A stretch of DNA of 64,000 nt from Papaver somniferum (GCF_003573695.1 NC_039359.1:91297385-91361384), one strand, 5' to 3'. Shown: positions 31,630-44,675, numbered from the stretch's first letter. Numbers and translations are program-made. Notes: generated from the sequence alone by a model not told the origin.

Positions 31630-32963
31630 TTAAAGTAAAAGTAAATTTTTGGACCTGGAGGTTATGTTGACAAATATATCATCTGGAATGTACCTCGCAG
31701 ACTTTTCTCCAAGATCTTCCAATGAAACAAAGCTATTCATGTGGGGAATTGCATAAGCATACGACACACTAGTATTCCAGAGACTTTTCATACTTGCAGT
31801 GTTAGGGTCATAACAAATCGGTACTTTAATAGTCGTGCACATCACAATCATCCCACACCAAAACTTGACTGTTACTTGTTATGAAAAATGGCTCATAATG
31901 CCGGTAATCAGACAACTCGGTTTTGTATTTCATAGTGATCTCCCTGATCCAAACCCAAGGGCTGGAGTCATCATTCGCATCAACAGGGGAGTACCATTCA
32001 CCCTTCTTCTTTCTCTGCTCTTTCTTTAGTATCCAAATGTCCATTCGTTTATCTTCCTTGAGGTTATATTTATTTTTTGGATCTTCATAAGACCTCTCAA
32101 CTGGGTCATGATGCACACACAAACTACCGTTCACAGACACAACAAGACTAAGACGCTCGTAATCACGAACGAGATCATTGAACGGTGGCATTGGGAGGGT
32201 ACCAAAAGTCTCATCTGCTAAATGAAAAGATCTGAGATTCCAGTCATCTTCAATACACTCTATATCCAATAGAGAGCCTCGTTTGGGAAAACCAATCTTT
32301 CTCGATGAGTGAAAAGGATTTCTCCTTTGTTTCTCCATCCAATGCCACCAAGGGTGTATACCTGAACCATTCCCATTGTTCCCAACTGCTTGTCCTCGTA
32401 GGTAACTTGAACAACCTTGTATTCATTAGTAGATTGACAGTAACCAAATCCACCTAACACCTTAGGTCTGGATATTTTACCAAAATCCGTCTCCGGAAGA
32501 TAAATATATTCTCCAGTCATTGGATTGCATATGTACACAAGATACTTCGTTTTATCTTCTCGAACAGGAAAGCAAACCAAACCAAACCATTGCAAGAACC
32601 AAATATAATAGGATCAAACAATTGGTTTTGTATCAGCTTAACAGGGATATCTCGAGATTGATCTGAACCAAGATCGATCTGTGTGTGAGAAATTTGTTCC
32701 TCATGAATACTTACCTCCTCATTATATCCGTGGAAGATCTGGAAATCTTCATAGGGTCTTTCCAAAACTGCAAAAAGTAAACCCGTCTTTGGTTTTTTCA
32801 AGTGACTTCTCCAAAGTTTGCATACTGCTCTGCTTCGTGAGACGAACTCGATAGGTATTCGAGAAAGTATCTGTTCTGTAATATCTGAGTTTATGATTAC
32901 TCCATTGCTTTCAGTAAAACTCTCGTCGATTACTCTTCTTTTGGATCGATCATGATTATCCAT
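31630..32963 (-). pseudogene. F-box/FBA gene 5, three frameshifts
   Basis: This is the most complete copy. ATG at 32963-32961 opens DNHDRSKRRVIDES, then the F-box (DITEQILSRIPIEFVSRSRA), VCKLWRSHLKKPKTG, and FGSCNGLVWF. A repeated AACCA block near 32580 adds five bases and shifts the frame; CFPVREDKTKYLVYICNPM, GGFGYCQSTNEYKVVQV and FPNEALYW follow in the next frame. A second shift occurs near 32265 (then IEDDWNLRSFHLADETFG, ILKKEQRKKKGEWYSPVD, WVWIREI) and a third near 31845 (then AIPHMNSFVSLEDLGEKS). Element C lies about 20 bp before the ATG, in the leader or core promoter, so transcription was probably lost too. Confidence 0.88.
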
Positions 32964-32982
32964 GGTGTGTTGTGAATAACAG

Positions 32983-33890
32983 TGTGAACACGTAAATCAC
33001 GAAGGCATCTATATGTTCACAAACAATGTTCGCACTCTAGGTACCGTCTCACACTGATAATACGATTGCATTGATTCCTTGGCTCAAAACCCTCGGGTTT
33101 ATCATAGCCTCATCTAATAACATTGCGAGGGGCTTTTACGCAGGGGAAGATAAAGAAAACGAAGTATAAAAGTAAAACTCAAGGAGCGTTAGGCGAATAT
33201 AAAGTGCTGAAATGTAAATAAGACTGGGATTTACGTGGTTCAGCACTAAGTCCTACATCCACGGGGTTGTTGTTTCACTATATACTTGATGGTTACAGGG
33301 ATAGTCGAGCGACTTTGGAGTTACATAGGTCTGTATATTGTAAAGGACTAACTTACACTCACAATCTTTCTCTCTCCTTCTCTCCCTGATTTTTCCGATC
33401 CCCTCACTCCTCCGACCCATCTCTGAGGGCCGTTGGAACCTTATCTTCTTGTGTTTTGTGTCCATCACGCGGAGGTCTTCGTTCATTACTTGATCACGCA
33501 GAGCCATCCTCGTTCGTTCCACGGGTTGATCGACACGTATACTGCTCAGAGTGTTTAATGCGGGTAGTTGAGGCGCCTGCTCGTGTCAGACAAGTGTCTT
33601 CTGCCCCTGTCACGTCCATGTCAGTTAACTTTCTCTTTACCGTTGATCTTAGCTTCTTTTGGGGATGAGATAAAGTAACTCTTCGGGAGTTATTTGGTGC
33701 TCCGCAGTATATCGTGTTTTCGGTGCATCTTTTAACTTCTGCCCTTAGATTTGTTCGGGCAAAGATCCTACGTCGCCGGGATAGGCTTCTTGGCTATGGG
33801 CGTGTGTCATCATGTTTTGATGACTTTGCCTGCATGCTCTCCACGTATCTTCCTATATACACGTGTTCGATGATGAAATATGTACACACA
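32983..33890 (-). repeat. Element C 3' LTR (left copy)
   Basis: This 908-bp LTR lacks about 33 bases present in the other copy near 54416-54450, including the TATA box. The purine tract follows at 33891-33910 on the plus coordinate. Confidence 0.88.
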
Positions 33891-34633
33891 ATTTGCCCCT
33901 TTTCTTCGGGCTTGAATGTTTAGTGGGAGCATTGGAGAAAACAGACGTTACATATTTTTCCTCTCTCCTAATAACTTCTCCTAGATACTTGGGCATTTTC
34001 TTATTCGTGCATTAACTGCTCATTCAACGCGCACATTTCCCATTCCTCCATTAATTTCCTTCTCTTTCTTTCGAGTATATTAAGGAGAGAAGAAGAATTA
34101 ATTTCATTCTCCTTAAAAATTAATTTCATTCTCCCTAAAAATTAATTTCATTCTCCCTGTCAGTCTTCGTTCTTTGTTCTTCAACCATTAAATTCTCTCT
34201 GCCTTAGCATTAATCACGCTCGCTTCTTCTTTGTTTCTGATTTGTTGTCCTCTTCCTGCTGCTGTTTGTGGTGGTAAGGTTTCTTTTCTTTGTTCCTGTT
34301 GTTTTAAGCTGTGTTGATTGTAAATTTTCTGTTGTTGGTCGTATCGTAGCCTCCTATTTCTGCTGATGTCGTCCCTTGTTTGTGATGAAGAACCTCTTTT
34401 AATGCTTGTATGCTAGTTTCCCCTGTTCTTCGTCTCAAATCGAGGAGGCCATTGTTTTACTTGTATTGATTGGACTTTTGAGTTTAGGGTTTTGGGGAAT
34501 TTCAAGCATGTATGCTAGTTTTAGGGTTTCTGTGCTATGTTGAGATGGACTGCTATTTATGTGGTTTTTTGATCTTTGGTGATGTCCTTGTATTTGTTTC
34601 TAACTTGTTTATGTTGTACCTCTTCGCATCCAT
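33891..34633. other. Region between LTR and antisense gene
   Basis: The purine tract of element C lies at 33891-33908. Three copies of an AATTAATTTCATTCTCC unit lie at about 34096-34160. Pyrimidine-rich sequence with GTTTCTTTTC and GTTGTTTTAAG runs to the ATG at 34634. This is the expected place for the promoter and leader of the plus-strand gene, possibly with a leader intron. The TATA-like sequence TATATTAAGGAG near 34075 is a candidate. Confidence 0.4.
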
Positions 34634-37600
34634 GTCTGACCGTCCGCGGCTTACTTATCAAACTCCGGGTTCTAGTCTACCGAGATCCCCTCCGCGCAGA
34701 GAGTCTCAAATGGATCCCTATGGTATTAGAGTTTCTTCTTCTGGGGCGACCTCCTAGGAAAGAGGGACCCTCAAAAAATCCTTCTGGGTCTCGAAATGCT
34801 GCCGATCGTGCGGTTTCTCGTCCTCGTGATGACGTTAGGTGTACGCAGACACCTCCTCGTGCTGTCGCCTTTTATGTTCCTCCTCTGCGTTCTGTAGTGC
34901 CCGTGCAGCACCCTCTGCCGCCACCTCCAATACTTTCTTTCAAAGGGAAGAACACCAAAGGTGGTGTCCCGAGAGCTGAATCTTCTAAGAATCCTTCTTT
35001 GAAAAGAAGAGATTCCGAGGCTTTTGTTGGTTCATCCGATCCCGCGGAAGAGGATGAGGCTGCCCCGGTGATACGCAGCGTTTCGGTCAGCAAGAAGAAA
35101 GTTAAGTTCAAGCATATTGACCTAGAAGTTTTCAAGGAAAAGCATGAGCTTCAAGCCTTCGAGGTTCGTTTTTATGCCCCTGAGGATGATATTATTTATG
35201 AGCTCATCTCGAAGTATCAGTTTGATGAGTTTTACTTGTTGACTACGGTTGGAGCCTTCGAGGCAGGTCTTATGCTGCCGTTGTACAAGTATGGTGACTC
35301 CTTTTATTACGATGTGCTTCCTGGTAGTGAAGGTTCTTCCACCAATGCTCAGAGTCGTTCTGTGTCGCAATTATCGGGGAATTATCTCCGTGCACTGAGG
35401 GAGTGTTATCTGCGGAGCAAGGGGGAGACGACGATGACGTGTTACGTTCCAAATCCCGCGGAGAGGGAATGGTATACTCCTGAAAACTTCAACAACTCCT
35501 TCGGTGATTACGTCAATAGTAGGAACCGTAAACCGTGGAGTGTTAGCCTTCGGAATCTCGCTGCTCCTCGGGGCGAAATTCGTCTGTTAAGTGAGGTCAG
35601 CGATGCCAAACTGAAGTATGTTCCAGGCACCGAGGGGTCTAGTCAGCGGAAACTTTTTCCGGCACGTGAGAGGATCAAGCGTGACCATGATTATGAGTGG
35701 CACGCTAGTGTTATTGAAATTGTTGGTCCTTGGGCGTACGGTTGGATTCCCGGTCCGCGCGGTTTGCGTCCTTCTGAGAGTAGCAGGCTGCGTGAATCTC
35801 CTCCTGCTCGTTATGGAGATTTCTTTCCCTGGCGTTTAAATTTCGAAGGCATGAAATTTCCTTATGCCCTCGACGTCGTTGAAGGAGACGAGGAGGAAGG
35901 TTCTGGTGCTATACTTCCACCGAAGAGTGCCACTACTGCCAAGGTATGCAGATTCTGGCCGCGCCTCTCCTCCTTTTAAAAATCAAACTGTTCGAGGAAA
36001 AAAAATAACTCTTTTTGTGGAACGTGTTGGTTTGCAGGTGTCGAAGAAGAAAAAGATTGGGCCGAAGCAGTCTTCTACCATTGTGACGGGTGAGGCTGAG
36101 GTTCATGAAGAAGTTACCAGTACGGTAAACGAAGAGTTTGCCGAGGATGAGGAGATTTATGATGGGGAAGAACGCACTAATACTTCCCCTCTCGATGTCG
36201 AGGAAGAGATTTGTGCGGGTTGTGATGGTGATGAGGGGAGAAATAATGCCGCGGTAGCTGACGGCAGTGTTATCGCAGATATGTCTGTTCCTGCTGGTGA
36301 TGCTGCGGAAACTCTCCCCACCATTTCTCAAGAGTTCTCTTTTGACAGTATTTATTCCGCAGGGGAACTCTTTGACGATGCTCTCGATTTTCCTGAAAAC
36401 CACTCTGTTTTCCCCCAATGATGATTGGGATGTGCTCGGGGGTTCTGGTAAGGAAGACGTTGTTGTTCAGGATAGGGGTGCGGATGATCATGATGCGCAT
36501 GTTGATGTCGAAATTTGTGCTGATGGGGCAATATCAGCAAAGGGGAAGTCCGTGGTTGACTCGCCTTCCGAGGATTTCCCTCATTCGCTGACGTTTGAGG
36601 GCGAGGACGCCATAATGGATTGGCTCAATAAAAAGGGTCTGCTGTTTGTCCCTCATCCTGCCCCGGTGGTTGCTGGTGAAAAGGATTCTGATGCGTATAC
36701 CCGTCGGATGATGAAACTATCTTCCAAGGCGCGGGTATCTGAGATGTGGGGGAAAAGCTTGAGTGTTCCAGAAGCTACCCTCGTATCGGAGCCTCCTAAT
36801 TCTGTCGCGGATATGATGGCCATAGACGATGGGTACCAATATGGTTTTCCTCAGCAGCGTGTCTTGGAGGTAAGTCTTCGTACATATCTCTTCGTGACGA
36901 TTGAATCCTTCGGTGTAATAATGTTTGCCGTTTTGATGTGTAGATGATGAGGAGTGAGCATTGTAACCATGTGTTGTATCAGTTCTTTAAAGCGAAATCT
37001 TTGAAGCTGGAGGCTAAACTTCGTCACATTGAAAAGGAATTATCTGCGGCTAAGGTGGAAATAGAAGAACTGAAGAAAAGCCTTAAAGAGAAAGAAAGGC
37101 TGGGTAAAGCGGAGGCTGGTCTTCGTTCAGAGCTTGCTGTCGTTCGCGCTGAGTTAGAGAAAACTCGCGGCTAAGTTTCAGCTTTCAAAGGTTTGGTTCT
37201 TTTTCCTCTTTTACCCTCGCAGTGCGTCGTAATTCCTCTATATTACTTAGTTGTTCTGTCTGAGTCTCCCCACCCTATCTCTAGTGGGTGGCGTCCCCGA
37301 GCTGATATGGCTTTGAAACGAAAGGGAACGGCAAAAATCTCGTATCAAAGAGCTGGTAGAGAAAATTAAGAGCGAAGCCAAAAAGTGGGGTTGTCGGGCT
37401 GAGGGATGGCGCGCAAGGCATGTTCAAATGGTTGATATGCAGAATCTGTATAACCATGACCGTACTTTGTTCAATGGCACACTGCTGTGGACACGTAAGA
37501 ATGTGCGGGAATCCCGTGAGCGCACTTCATTGTTGGAGTCTAGGATACATCTTCTGGAAGAGGAATTACGAAAGGCTTGCTCTCTTCCTTTTCCGGGAGT

Positions 37601-38429
37601 TAAAGAGAGCATGCGGTGTCTTACCAAAGAAAGGGACGATGCCCGAGCCGAAGTTGGGGCTCTAAGCAAGGCCCTTGCTGCGTCTCGCGCTGAAATAGCT
37701 CGCCAGGCTGAGTCTGAGAGAAATCTTGAAGTATGTATGTACAGACTTAGCAAAGGGGTATCAGAGATAAACAACGAAGTCAACCACCTTCGTCACATGG
37801 ATTCGATTAACCAGGTAGAATTAGATGCCAGTCAATTTACTCTCACCAACCTTTAACTAGATTATAAGAAATTATCCGCGAAATATGACCATCTTGATGA
37901 AGCGCGAGATGCGGTTGTTAATGAGTATGAAGAGGCTTCGGCTTGTGTCGAAGGTATAACCCTATTTCATCGAGTGTGATTGTGTCTTTTCTGTGCTAAC
38001 TCCCTGGTGTTGTCTTTTTCAGAGCTCGAGGGACAACTCCGCGTTGCAAATGAAAAATTTGAAAAGGCTCAATCTTCCTTAGCGCAGCAGGAAGAACAGA
38101 CTAATCATTTTAAGAGTTTGGCGGCATCCCGCGAGGAGGCCGTTGGTGCTGCTTCTAAAGAAGTGAATCGTCTATCTTCGTTGTTATCCCAAGCCCAACA
38201 GCGGATGACAGTTATTATGCTTAAGGCTCGGTGTCAATTGGCTGAGGAGACAAACAAGATGCTGGAGAAGATTGGGCTTGGCCTTAAGACCGAGAATGGC
38301 CTCGTGAAGAGCTATCCGCGTCGTCCAGTACCTTCTTCCTTGCCTGGCTCCTCGGGACCCTCATCTGGTGGGAGCGTCCCTTCAACTCTTCGGAACAACC
38401 CTGCTGATGGGGCGGCATCATCTAAGTAG
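34634..38429 (+). pseudogene. Antisense multi-exon coiled-coil gene in element C
   Basis: The gene runs opposite to its host element. The likely start is ATG 34634 (SDRPRLTYQTPG), with a one-base shift near 34740. Exon 1 encodes a Pro/Ser/Arg-rich region, then a globular part (EVRFYAPEDDIIYELISKYQ, AFEAGLMLPLYKYGDSFYY, AYGWIPGPRG). Intron 1 is 35944-36037; exon 2 is acidic and has an extra C near 36413; intron 2 is 36870-36943; then comes a coiled coil (LEAKLRHIEKELSAAKVEIE). A further intron probably spans about 37170-37320. Exon 4 is again coiled coil, with a stop at 37854-37856; the last intron is 37954-38022; the end is at 38429. Position and strand match the antisense extra genes known in Tat elements such as Grande. 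The globular part recalls the putative gypsy-type transposon family of plants, unproven. Confidence 0.7.
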
Positions 38430-39062
38430 AGACCGCGGCATCATTATCCTTCCGTTAGATTTTGCTAGTATTTTGTAAAAAGAATATTTTTGATGTGTAT
38501 TCCGTGTATTGGCCTTGCCTCTTTTTGTAACCAACCTTTATGAAATGGATCATTTTTTTGATATACCTGTTTGTTGTTTATTTTAAGCATTGTGATGAAG
38601 GACGCTAAAAACAAAAGAAGAGTTTTTTAAGTGTTTGGGTGTGATACCGAAGGGAGGTACCTTCGTGATCGTCTTGAGACCTGTCACCCCGCTGGCGAAC
38701 CCTTGGCCAGAGGATTCCCAGACGGTGGGGGCCGAGGCAACGTTCTAGGATATGGGGTTAAAATATTTACATACACCCATTCCGTCGACCCGTTGCCTTA
38801 AGATTGGTTGGGTATCTCTTTCTGCTGGGTGTCTTCCCCCTGGTCTTACACTTATGGACACTGATGGGGGAGCCCTGAGAGATTGTAGATTAACTACTTT
38901 CCCCAATATCGTTGATAGGTTTTGTTTACTTGAATTCTAGAAAGCTTGTTTGATTGATAGGTTGAGGCCTGCAATTCCTCGTCCAGAGATAGAAACATGT
39001 AGAGCGGTCACGCTGCCTTCTTCTTCTGGTCTTCTTCACGCAGATGCAAAGTTGTGTTGCTC
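38430..39062. other. 3' flank of the antisense gene
   Basis: No coding region is seen. A/T-rich sequence with TTTTGTAAAAAGAATATT near 38470 may hold the polyadenylation site. The integrase stop of element C lies on the other strand at 39063. Confidence 0.4.
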
Positions 39063-40025
39063 CTATGGGTAATATAGTTTAATCCACTTAGCATTCCAAG
39101 GATGCCGGAGGACCTCTCCTTTCATATTGCGAAGGTAGTAGGAACTGTTTCCCGCAATGTCGTGTATTATAAAAGGTCCTCCCCGCGTAGGTGCTAACTT
39201 TCCCCATCTCTTTTCTCGTTGATATTGTGGGATTGTTCTCAACACATACTGCCCCTCTACAAAATTTCGAAGCTTTACCTTTTTGTTGTACTCCCTTGCT
39301 AGTCTTCGTTGATAATTTTCCGTCTTCTGCAATGCTGCTTCCCTTCTTCCTTCTAGATCGTCCAATCTCTCTAACATCATGTCTGTTGTGATATTTTTCT
39401 CCCATGCTTCGGTTTTTGTGGTTGGCATGAGGATCTCTGTAGGGATGACTGCTTCAGCTCCATAATTAAGGAGAAACGGGGATTCCCCAGTGGCAAATCT
39501 TCTTGTTTTTCTGTATGCCCATAACACATTATGCAACTGTTCACACCATCGCCCCTTATGTTCGTCTAATTGTTTTTTGAGGATAAGGGCGAGGGTCTTG
39601 TTAGTGGCTTCCGCCTGTCCATTGCTTTGAGGGTATATGGGGGTGGATTTGTTCTTCCTTATCTTGAAAGTATCGAAGAGCATGTCTATGTTTTTCCCCT
39701 GTAATTGCTTACCATTATCGGACACAATTTCTGCTGGTATGCCGAACCTGCAAATGATGTTCTAGAATATGAAAGTAAACACATCCACGTCTCTGATCCT
39801 GGCAAAGGCTTTAGCTTCTACCCATTTACTGAAGTAGTCCGTGGCTACTATCAAAAATCGTCTTTTCCCTGACCCTTCGACGAAACTCCGACGATATCTA
39901 TGCCCCATTTTGCAAATGGCCACGGGCTATCTACAGAATTTAACATTGTTGCCGGCACGTGTATCTTTTTGGCGAAGCGCTGACATTCTTCACACCGTCG
40001 GGACATCCTTGCGACATCCTGTATC
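39063..40025 (-). pseudogene. Element C integrase, catalytic and C-terminal part
   Basis: The minus strand from 40025 reads IQDVARMSRRCEECQRFAKK, which holds the Cys pair of the HHCC zinc finger, then SPWPFAKWGIDIVG with the first catalytic Asp, IPAEIVSDNGKQ with the second, and YPQSNGQAEATNKT with the Glu. After it come LLNYGAEAVIPTEI and the C-terminal KLAPTRGGPFIIHDI, ending in HPWNAKWIKLYYP and a stop at 39063. Stops and a shift lie between 39726 and 39900. The N-terminal His pair is 6.6 kb away at 46642-46941 because element D sits between them. Confidence 0.88.
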
Positions 40026-41958
40026 GCATTTAAAGATGTGAAAATAAGACAATAAATGGATGCCTACAGTGATACCTGCAAGTGCACAGGGTCAGTTGTA
40101 GCTTGTATGCAAGAACAGGGTCATTCCACAGGGACTTGGGAGTGTGCAATGAAGTTACACTATGCTGATAATTGATGCAAGACTAAATGCAAGATCACAA
40201 GGCTGCAGTGACAGTGAAACAGAGATGGTAAAACATCTAACCAAGGCTATGAGCCAAGGGCAGGGAAGGCAGTGCACTTATTTCATTGCACAGCAAGATG
40301 TGAAGTGCAAAAGCTAAATAAAACAGCAAGGAAAACTCAACTGAGCAATAAGAATAACAGAATTGGAGTTGCAAGTGACTGTAAAAACAAATTGTGGGCT
40401 AAGCTACGGCTTTGAATCCACCCTTGTGACCGAGCCAAATAATGTAGTTCTAGGTTGAATCCCTAATGGAACTAAGTGACAGTTAAGGCCAACTTAAGAT
40501 CCTAAGCATACAAAAAGGGAATAGCAAGATAATCAGCTTGCTCAACTGATGTGCTCCTAGTATTGACTGTCTTTTGACAGTACAATCAATCACAAGCACT
40601 AGTGGGCACTGATTTCTCCCATTGCTCAATAAATTCAGTGAACTAAGGCTTCTAACCTAACATTCCACTACCTAACAGTCCACTAAAGATTCATCTGAGC
40701 CTCAGCTAGTGAGACTTAGCTCATGACTAACATGATAACACAAACATACATCATACAAGATAATTGAAACATGAATTCAAATATTGAACATAAACAGAGC
40801 ATTGAACTATAACCCTTGAGACACTGGCTATTCCAGTGCTCTTGGGTGACACACTGGCTAGTCCAGGCATACCTCCAATCAAACACCCGTAGTCCCTATT
40901 TATACTTACAATCCTCTAACCCAAAAATACCCAAATCAGAAATTAGGGTTTCACAAAATTATAAAATTAAACTCACCTAATCTCTGCTAGACACTCAATG
41001 GCGCTCACCCATGCTGCTACATCCTCAATTGTTTCTACCCATGCCTCCAACTCGTCTCTAGCTTCAATCTATTTCATCAATTTCTAATCCTAGGGTTTCA
41101 GTTGAACTAGGGTTGAGAAATCGATGAAATAGGTGGAAAGAGAGTTGGTGAACGTGGTGGTGATGATGGGTTTTGATTGATTTGGTGGAGAGAGTTGTTG
41201 GTGGCGTTTGGTGGAGATGGCAGGGGAGAAGGTGGTGGTGATGGCGTACGGGTTCTGCAGACGGAGAGGGGAAGAAGATGGAGAAGTCGATGGGAAATTT
41301 GGGTAAGGTGTGTTTGGTTCGGGTATAGGGAATTTGGTGTTTGGGTGTTGATCGGGTACAACAAGTTTGATGATTTGCGATGCTCAGCCGTTGGATGTGG
41401 AATTGATAGATCAATCTGACGGCGAGATACAAGGGAGATTGTAGCGACCGTTGGATGCGGAAGTACAACGAAACTGACGGCTCAAGATGGAGTTAGGTGT
41501 TATAGTGTTTTTCAGGAGCTTCAGATTTTGATGCACTATGATGAAGCGACCGTAGGATGCTGAGATGATCCAATCTGACGGCTGAATATGAAGGAGGGTA
41601 TGGATATTGGAAATGGGTTTGGGTGAGGGTTTTGGGCCTTGGGTATGCCAAGCCCATATCTTCTTTAAGAACAATTCTTCTTCTTCAAGCCCACTTCTAG
41701 CCTTTTGGTCTTTTGCACAACATTCTTCGCGGCTTCCTTGGATTCCTATCGGCTTCCACCACTTTTTTGCTCTTTTCTGCTCCGCTATTCATCCAAACTT
41801 TATTTATTACCTAAAAATGCAAAATTAATTAATAAAAATATTTATTCTTGAAAATAAAGAAAATACAGAATATGGGATAAAATGTAGAATTAATGCACAA
41901 AAGATGAGTTAAATGCCAAGAAAAATATATAGAAATATGCACTTTTTAGCACTCATCA
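40026..41958 (-). repeat. Element D 3' LTR (left copy)
   Basis: On the plus strand it runs from GCATTTAAAGATGTG to GCACTCATCA. Open frames rich in Ser, His and Pro at 41064-41468 are mirrored in the other LTR, so they follow from LTR duplication and are not evidence of a gene. Confidence 0.88.
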
Positions 41959-43170
41959 AATACCCCCAAACCTGAATTTTACTTGTCCTCAAGTAAAACA
42001 AAACTAAGGAAATCCCACCTATACCACTGTCGCTGCTCTCTCGAATGCATTTAGCATATGCACTAAGCCTTTTAAACCACTAAGTGTCCCTAGTGGACGA
42101 GTGAAGTCTCGTGAAGGTTTGCTTAGAACGTACCTACAAAGTTCTAGGTCAAAATATAAGCTCATATTCCATCAAATGTGACATGTGCAAGACAGTTTAA
42201 GCTCACAGCAAAATGGAGATGTCAATCTAGCTATCAAAGGCACAATCCTAGCACTGATAACAAATAAAGACATGTGATAAGAGTGTAAAGTGTATCTACA
42301 CATGTTTCTAGAATGACCTGAAGTTATGACTACTAACCACCATGAGATAGTTTTTAGGCTAAGAACCGAATTCTAAGCCAAGCTAGCTGTCCGGCTTTAC
42401 GAGAATTGTGAATGTTCACCCAATGAGTTGGTGATATTTCAGTTTACCCGCGTTATACATCGATGGCTGCACCCTCCTTGCTTATTACAAGACTATTTAC
42501 AACAAAAAGATGACTCTTTACATGACTCTTATTTACATTGATTACTCTCTTTTATTTTTGGAACAAGAGCGAATATTGTCTTTAACATGACAAAACATGG
42601 AATAAATACTTGATTGAATATTTTTTTTTTCTTTGAAATGACTTTGATCTTTACAACATAGTGACACTTTTGATACATGAACAAAAAGAAAAACATAATT
42701 ACATGACTCTTGGCAAGAGGTGGCCCTTATCGAATGCATCCGGTCAAATTCTATGGTTGCTTTTCTTAACGTATTCTCCAACTTCTATCCCAGCCAACCA
42801 AAGAACAAGCTAGTCAAGTCTCATTCAGTATTCTAAAGTGATTGGCAATCTAACTTCCTATCAAACACCTTGAAGATCGAGGCTATACATGTATTGGTAG
42901 ATCGTGCGCGTGCAAGTTTCTTATCACTATGTGAATTGTGCTAGAATCAGGGTGCCTAAATATCTAGACTAAGACTCCTAATAATTACATATTTGCACAA
43001 GAGTCAACATTTCAAGGTAAATGAGCTCCATTTTTATGTTTTTTTTTTCAATTTTTTTGGAATTTTTCAATTTTTTCAAAAAGATGGAGTTTTGTTTTCA
43101 ATTATGGCATATTATCGTGGTATCTACTCAATACCCCCAAACCTGAACTAAACATTGTCCTCAATGTTTC
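41959..43170 (-). promoter_or_regulatory. Element D polypurine tract and hairpin modules
   Basis: Next to the LTR is AATACCCCCAAACCTG, a polypurine tract on the minus strand. It is followed on the plus coordinate by a perfect hairpin with 9-bp arms TTTTACTTG/CAAGTAAAA and loop TCCT (41977-41998). A second, internal set lies 1.17 kb away: AATACCCCCAAACCTG near 43130-43145 and a hairpin with arms AAACATTG/CAATGTTT, loop TCCT, at 43150-43169. A third hairpin is at 42044-42064. Gypsy-A carries the same parts at nearly the same spacing. No gene is present. Confidence 0.75.
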
Positions 43171-44675
43171 AAAATATGAACAAAATTATAATACAACATA
43201 TGAAGAGGATCATGTTGAGTAGAGAAAAAGGAAAGAGAATACCCGATTTCGGCGAAAGCAATATTAGAACTCCATTATTCAAGGCAAAAATCCAACATTT
43301 TTTAGCCGAGATCATATTGGATTAGCACTATATATACAAAAGAAACAAAAGATTTAACTAAGAAACTATCTACAAGAAAATTTGGTTTTTAATGGGATTG
43401 GACTTTTGGGAAAAATTTGGTTTTGTCGGGAGACATTTGGTTTTGATGGGAAAAAGAAAAATTTTGGTTTTTAGGGAAACATTTGGAAAACTTTGGTTTT
43501 TATGGGAGAAAAACATTTGGTTTTTAATGGGATAAGGAGACCAAGCCCACTGTTGGGTTTTGCGAAGCCCAGCTACGTTTTTGAAAAACAGGCCCACTGC
43601 TGGCGAGTAAAGCTCACTGTTGGTTTTTGGAATTTTGAAATTTTGGCCCACTTGAACTTTGGTTCAGGCCCACAGTTCAGAAACAAGCTCAGGTAACAAT
43701 TTGAAATTTGGGCTCTTAAATAGCCAAAGGTCGAGGCCCAACTGGGCTTTTGAAAACGTTTTCTGTTTTTGGGTCAAGCCCACAGTGTAAATGTTTTGTT
43801 TTCAAATGGATGTTAAGCCCACAGTCCCAGAAATTTAGTTGGGCTTTGGCTAGCTACTAACTAAAATATGAGGCCCAACTGGGCTTTCAAAAGTTCAGTT
43901 TTCTTTAATTTAAACAACAGGCCCAAATAAATCTAAAACCATGCCCACAAGAAATTAAACAAACAAGCCCACAAGAAATTAATTACAAACCCAACAGAAA
44001 AATGGAAAAAATTATTACAAGCCCACAAATTAAAAATGGAAGCCCACGGGTTGGGTTCTCTTAATGGGTTTAGGCTTACTTGCTGAAGCACAGCCCAGCT
44101 GCTCAGTTTGGTTGCAAAAGCCCAGTTGGGCTTTGGATCATCCTAAGCTTTGGCTTCAATACTCAAGGCCCAGTTGGGCTTGGCTTATGAATGGCAGCAG
44201 CACCACTTCAGGCCTAGCAGCAGGAGCAAATCAGCAGCAGCAACAACAACACACCAGCAGGCTTTGCAGGTTCACAGGGCCACAGCAGAGCAACAGGTGC
44301 AGAAGGCAGCAGCAGTTAGCAGCAACAGGCAGCAACATGGGCCACAGCAGCTCAGCAGCAGTCTTGGCCTGGCACAAGCAGGAGCACCACAGCAGCACAA
44401 GCACAGCATCTCAGCAGGAGAGCAGGAGTACAGCAAGCACAGGAGCAGCAGCAGCAGCAGCTCCACAACAAAAGCAGCAGGATAGGCAGGTACCTGCTGG
44501 CTCAAAGCAGAAAGTGAGTAAAGATGCAAGCTATGATGCAGGAATGTAAGTGAATAATATGCAAATGAGTATGCAATGCAGGGAAAGATGCAAATGCAAT
44601 GAACTATGATGCAAATATGAAGATGAAAGTGAATGCAACAAAACGGCAAAGAACAAATCAACACACAGCGCCAAG
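43171..44675. other. Element D interior, non-coding
   Basis: 43380-44180 contains many diverged repeats of GGCCCA/AGCCCA and CAACTGGGCTTT. 44190-44500 is a CAG/CAA-rich tract whose translations are poly-Gln, poly-Ser or poly-Leu depending on frame. Neither looks like a protein under selection. An Athila-type gag would be expected here but is absent. Confidence 0.7.

Noticed and set aside
41064..41468. Ser/His/Pro-rich ORF, repeated at 45744-46148
   Set aside because: Both copies lie in the two LTRs of element D, so their similarity is automatic; there is no domain.
44064..44549. A protein-coding gene rich in Gln and Ser
   Set aside because: The reading comes from a CAG/CAA simple repeat inside the non-coding interior of element D; other frames give similar low-complexity products.
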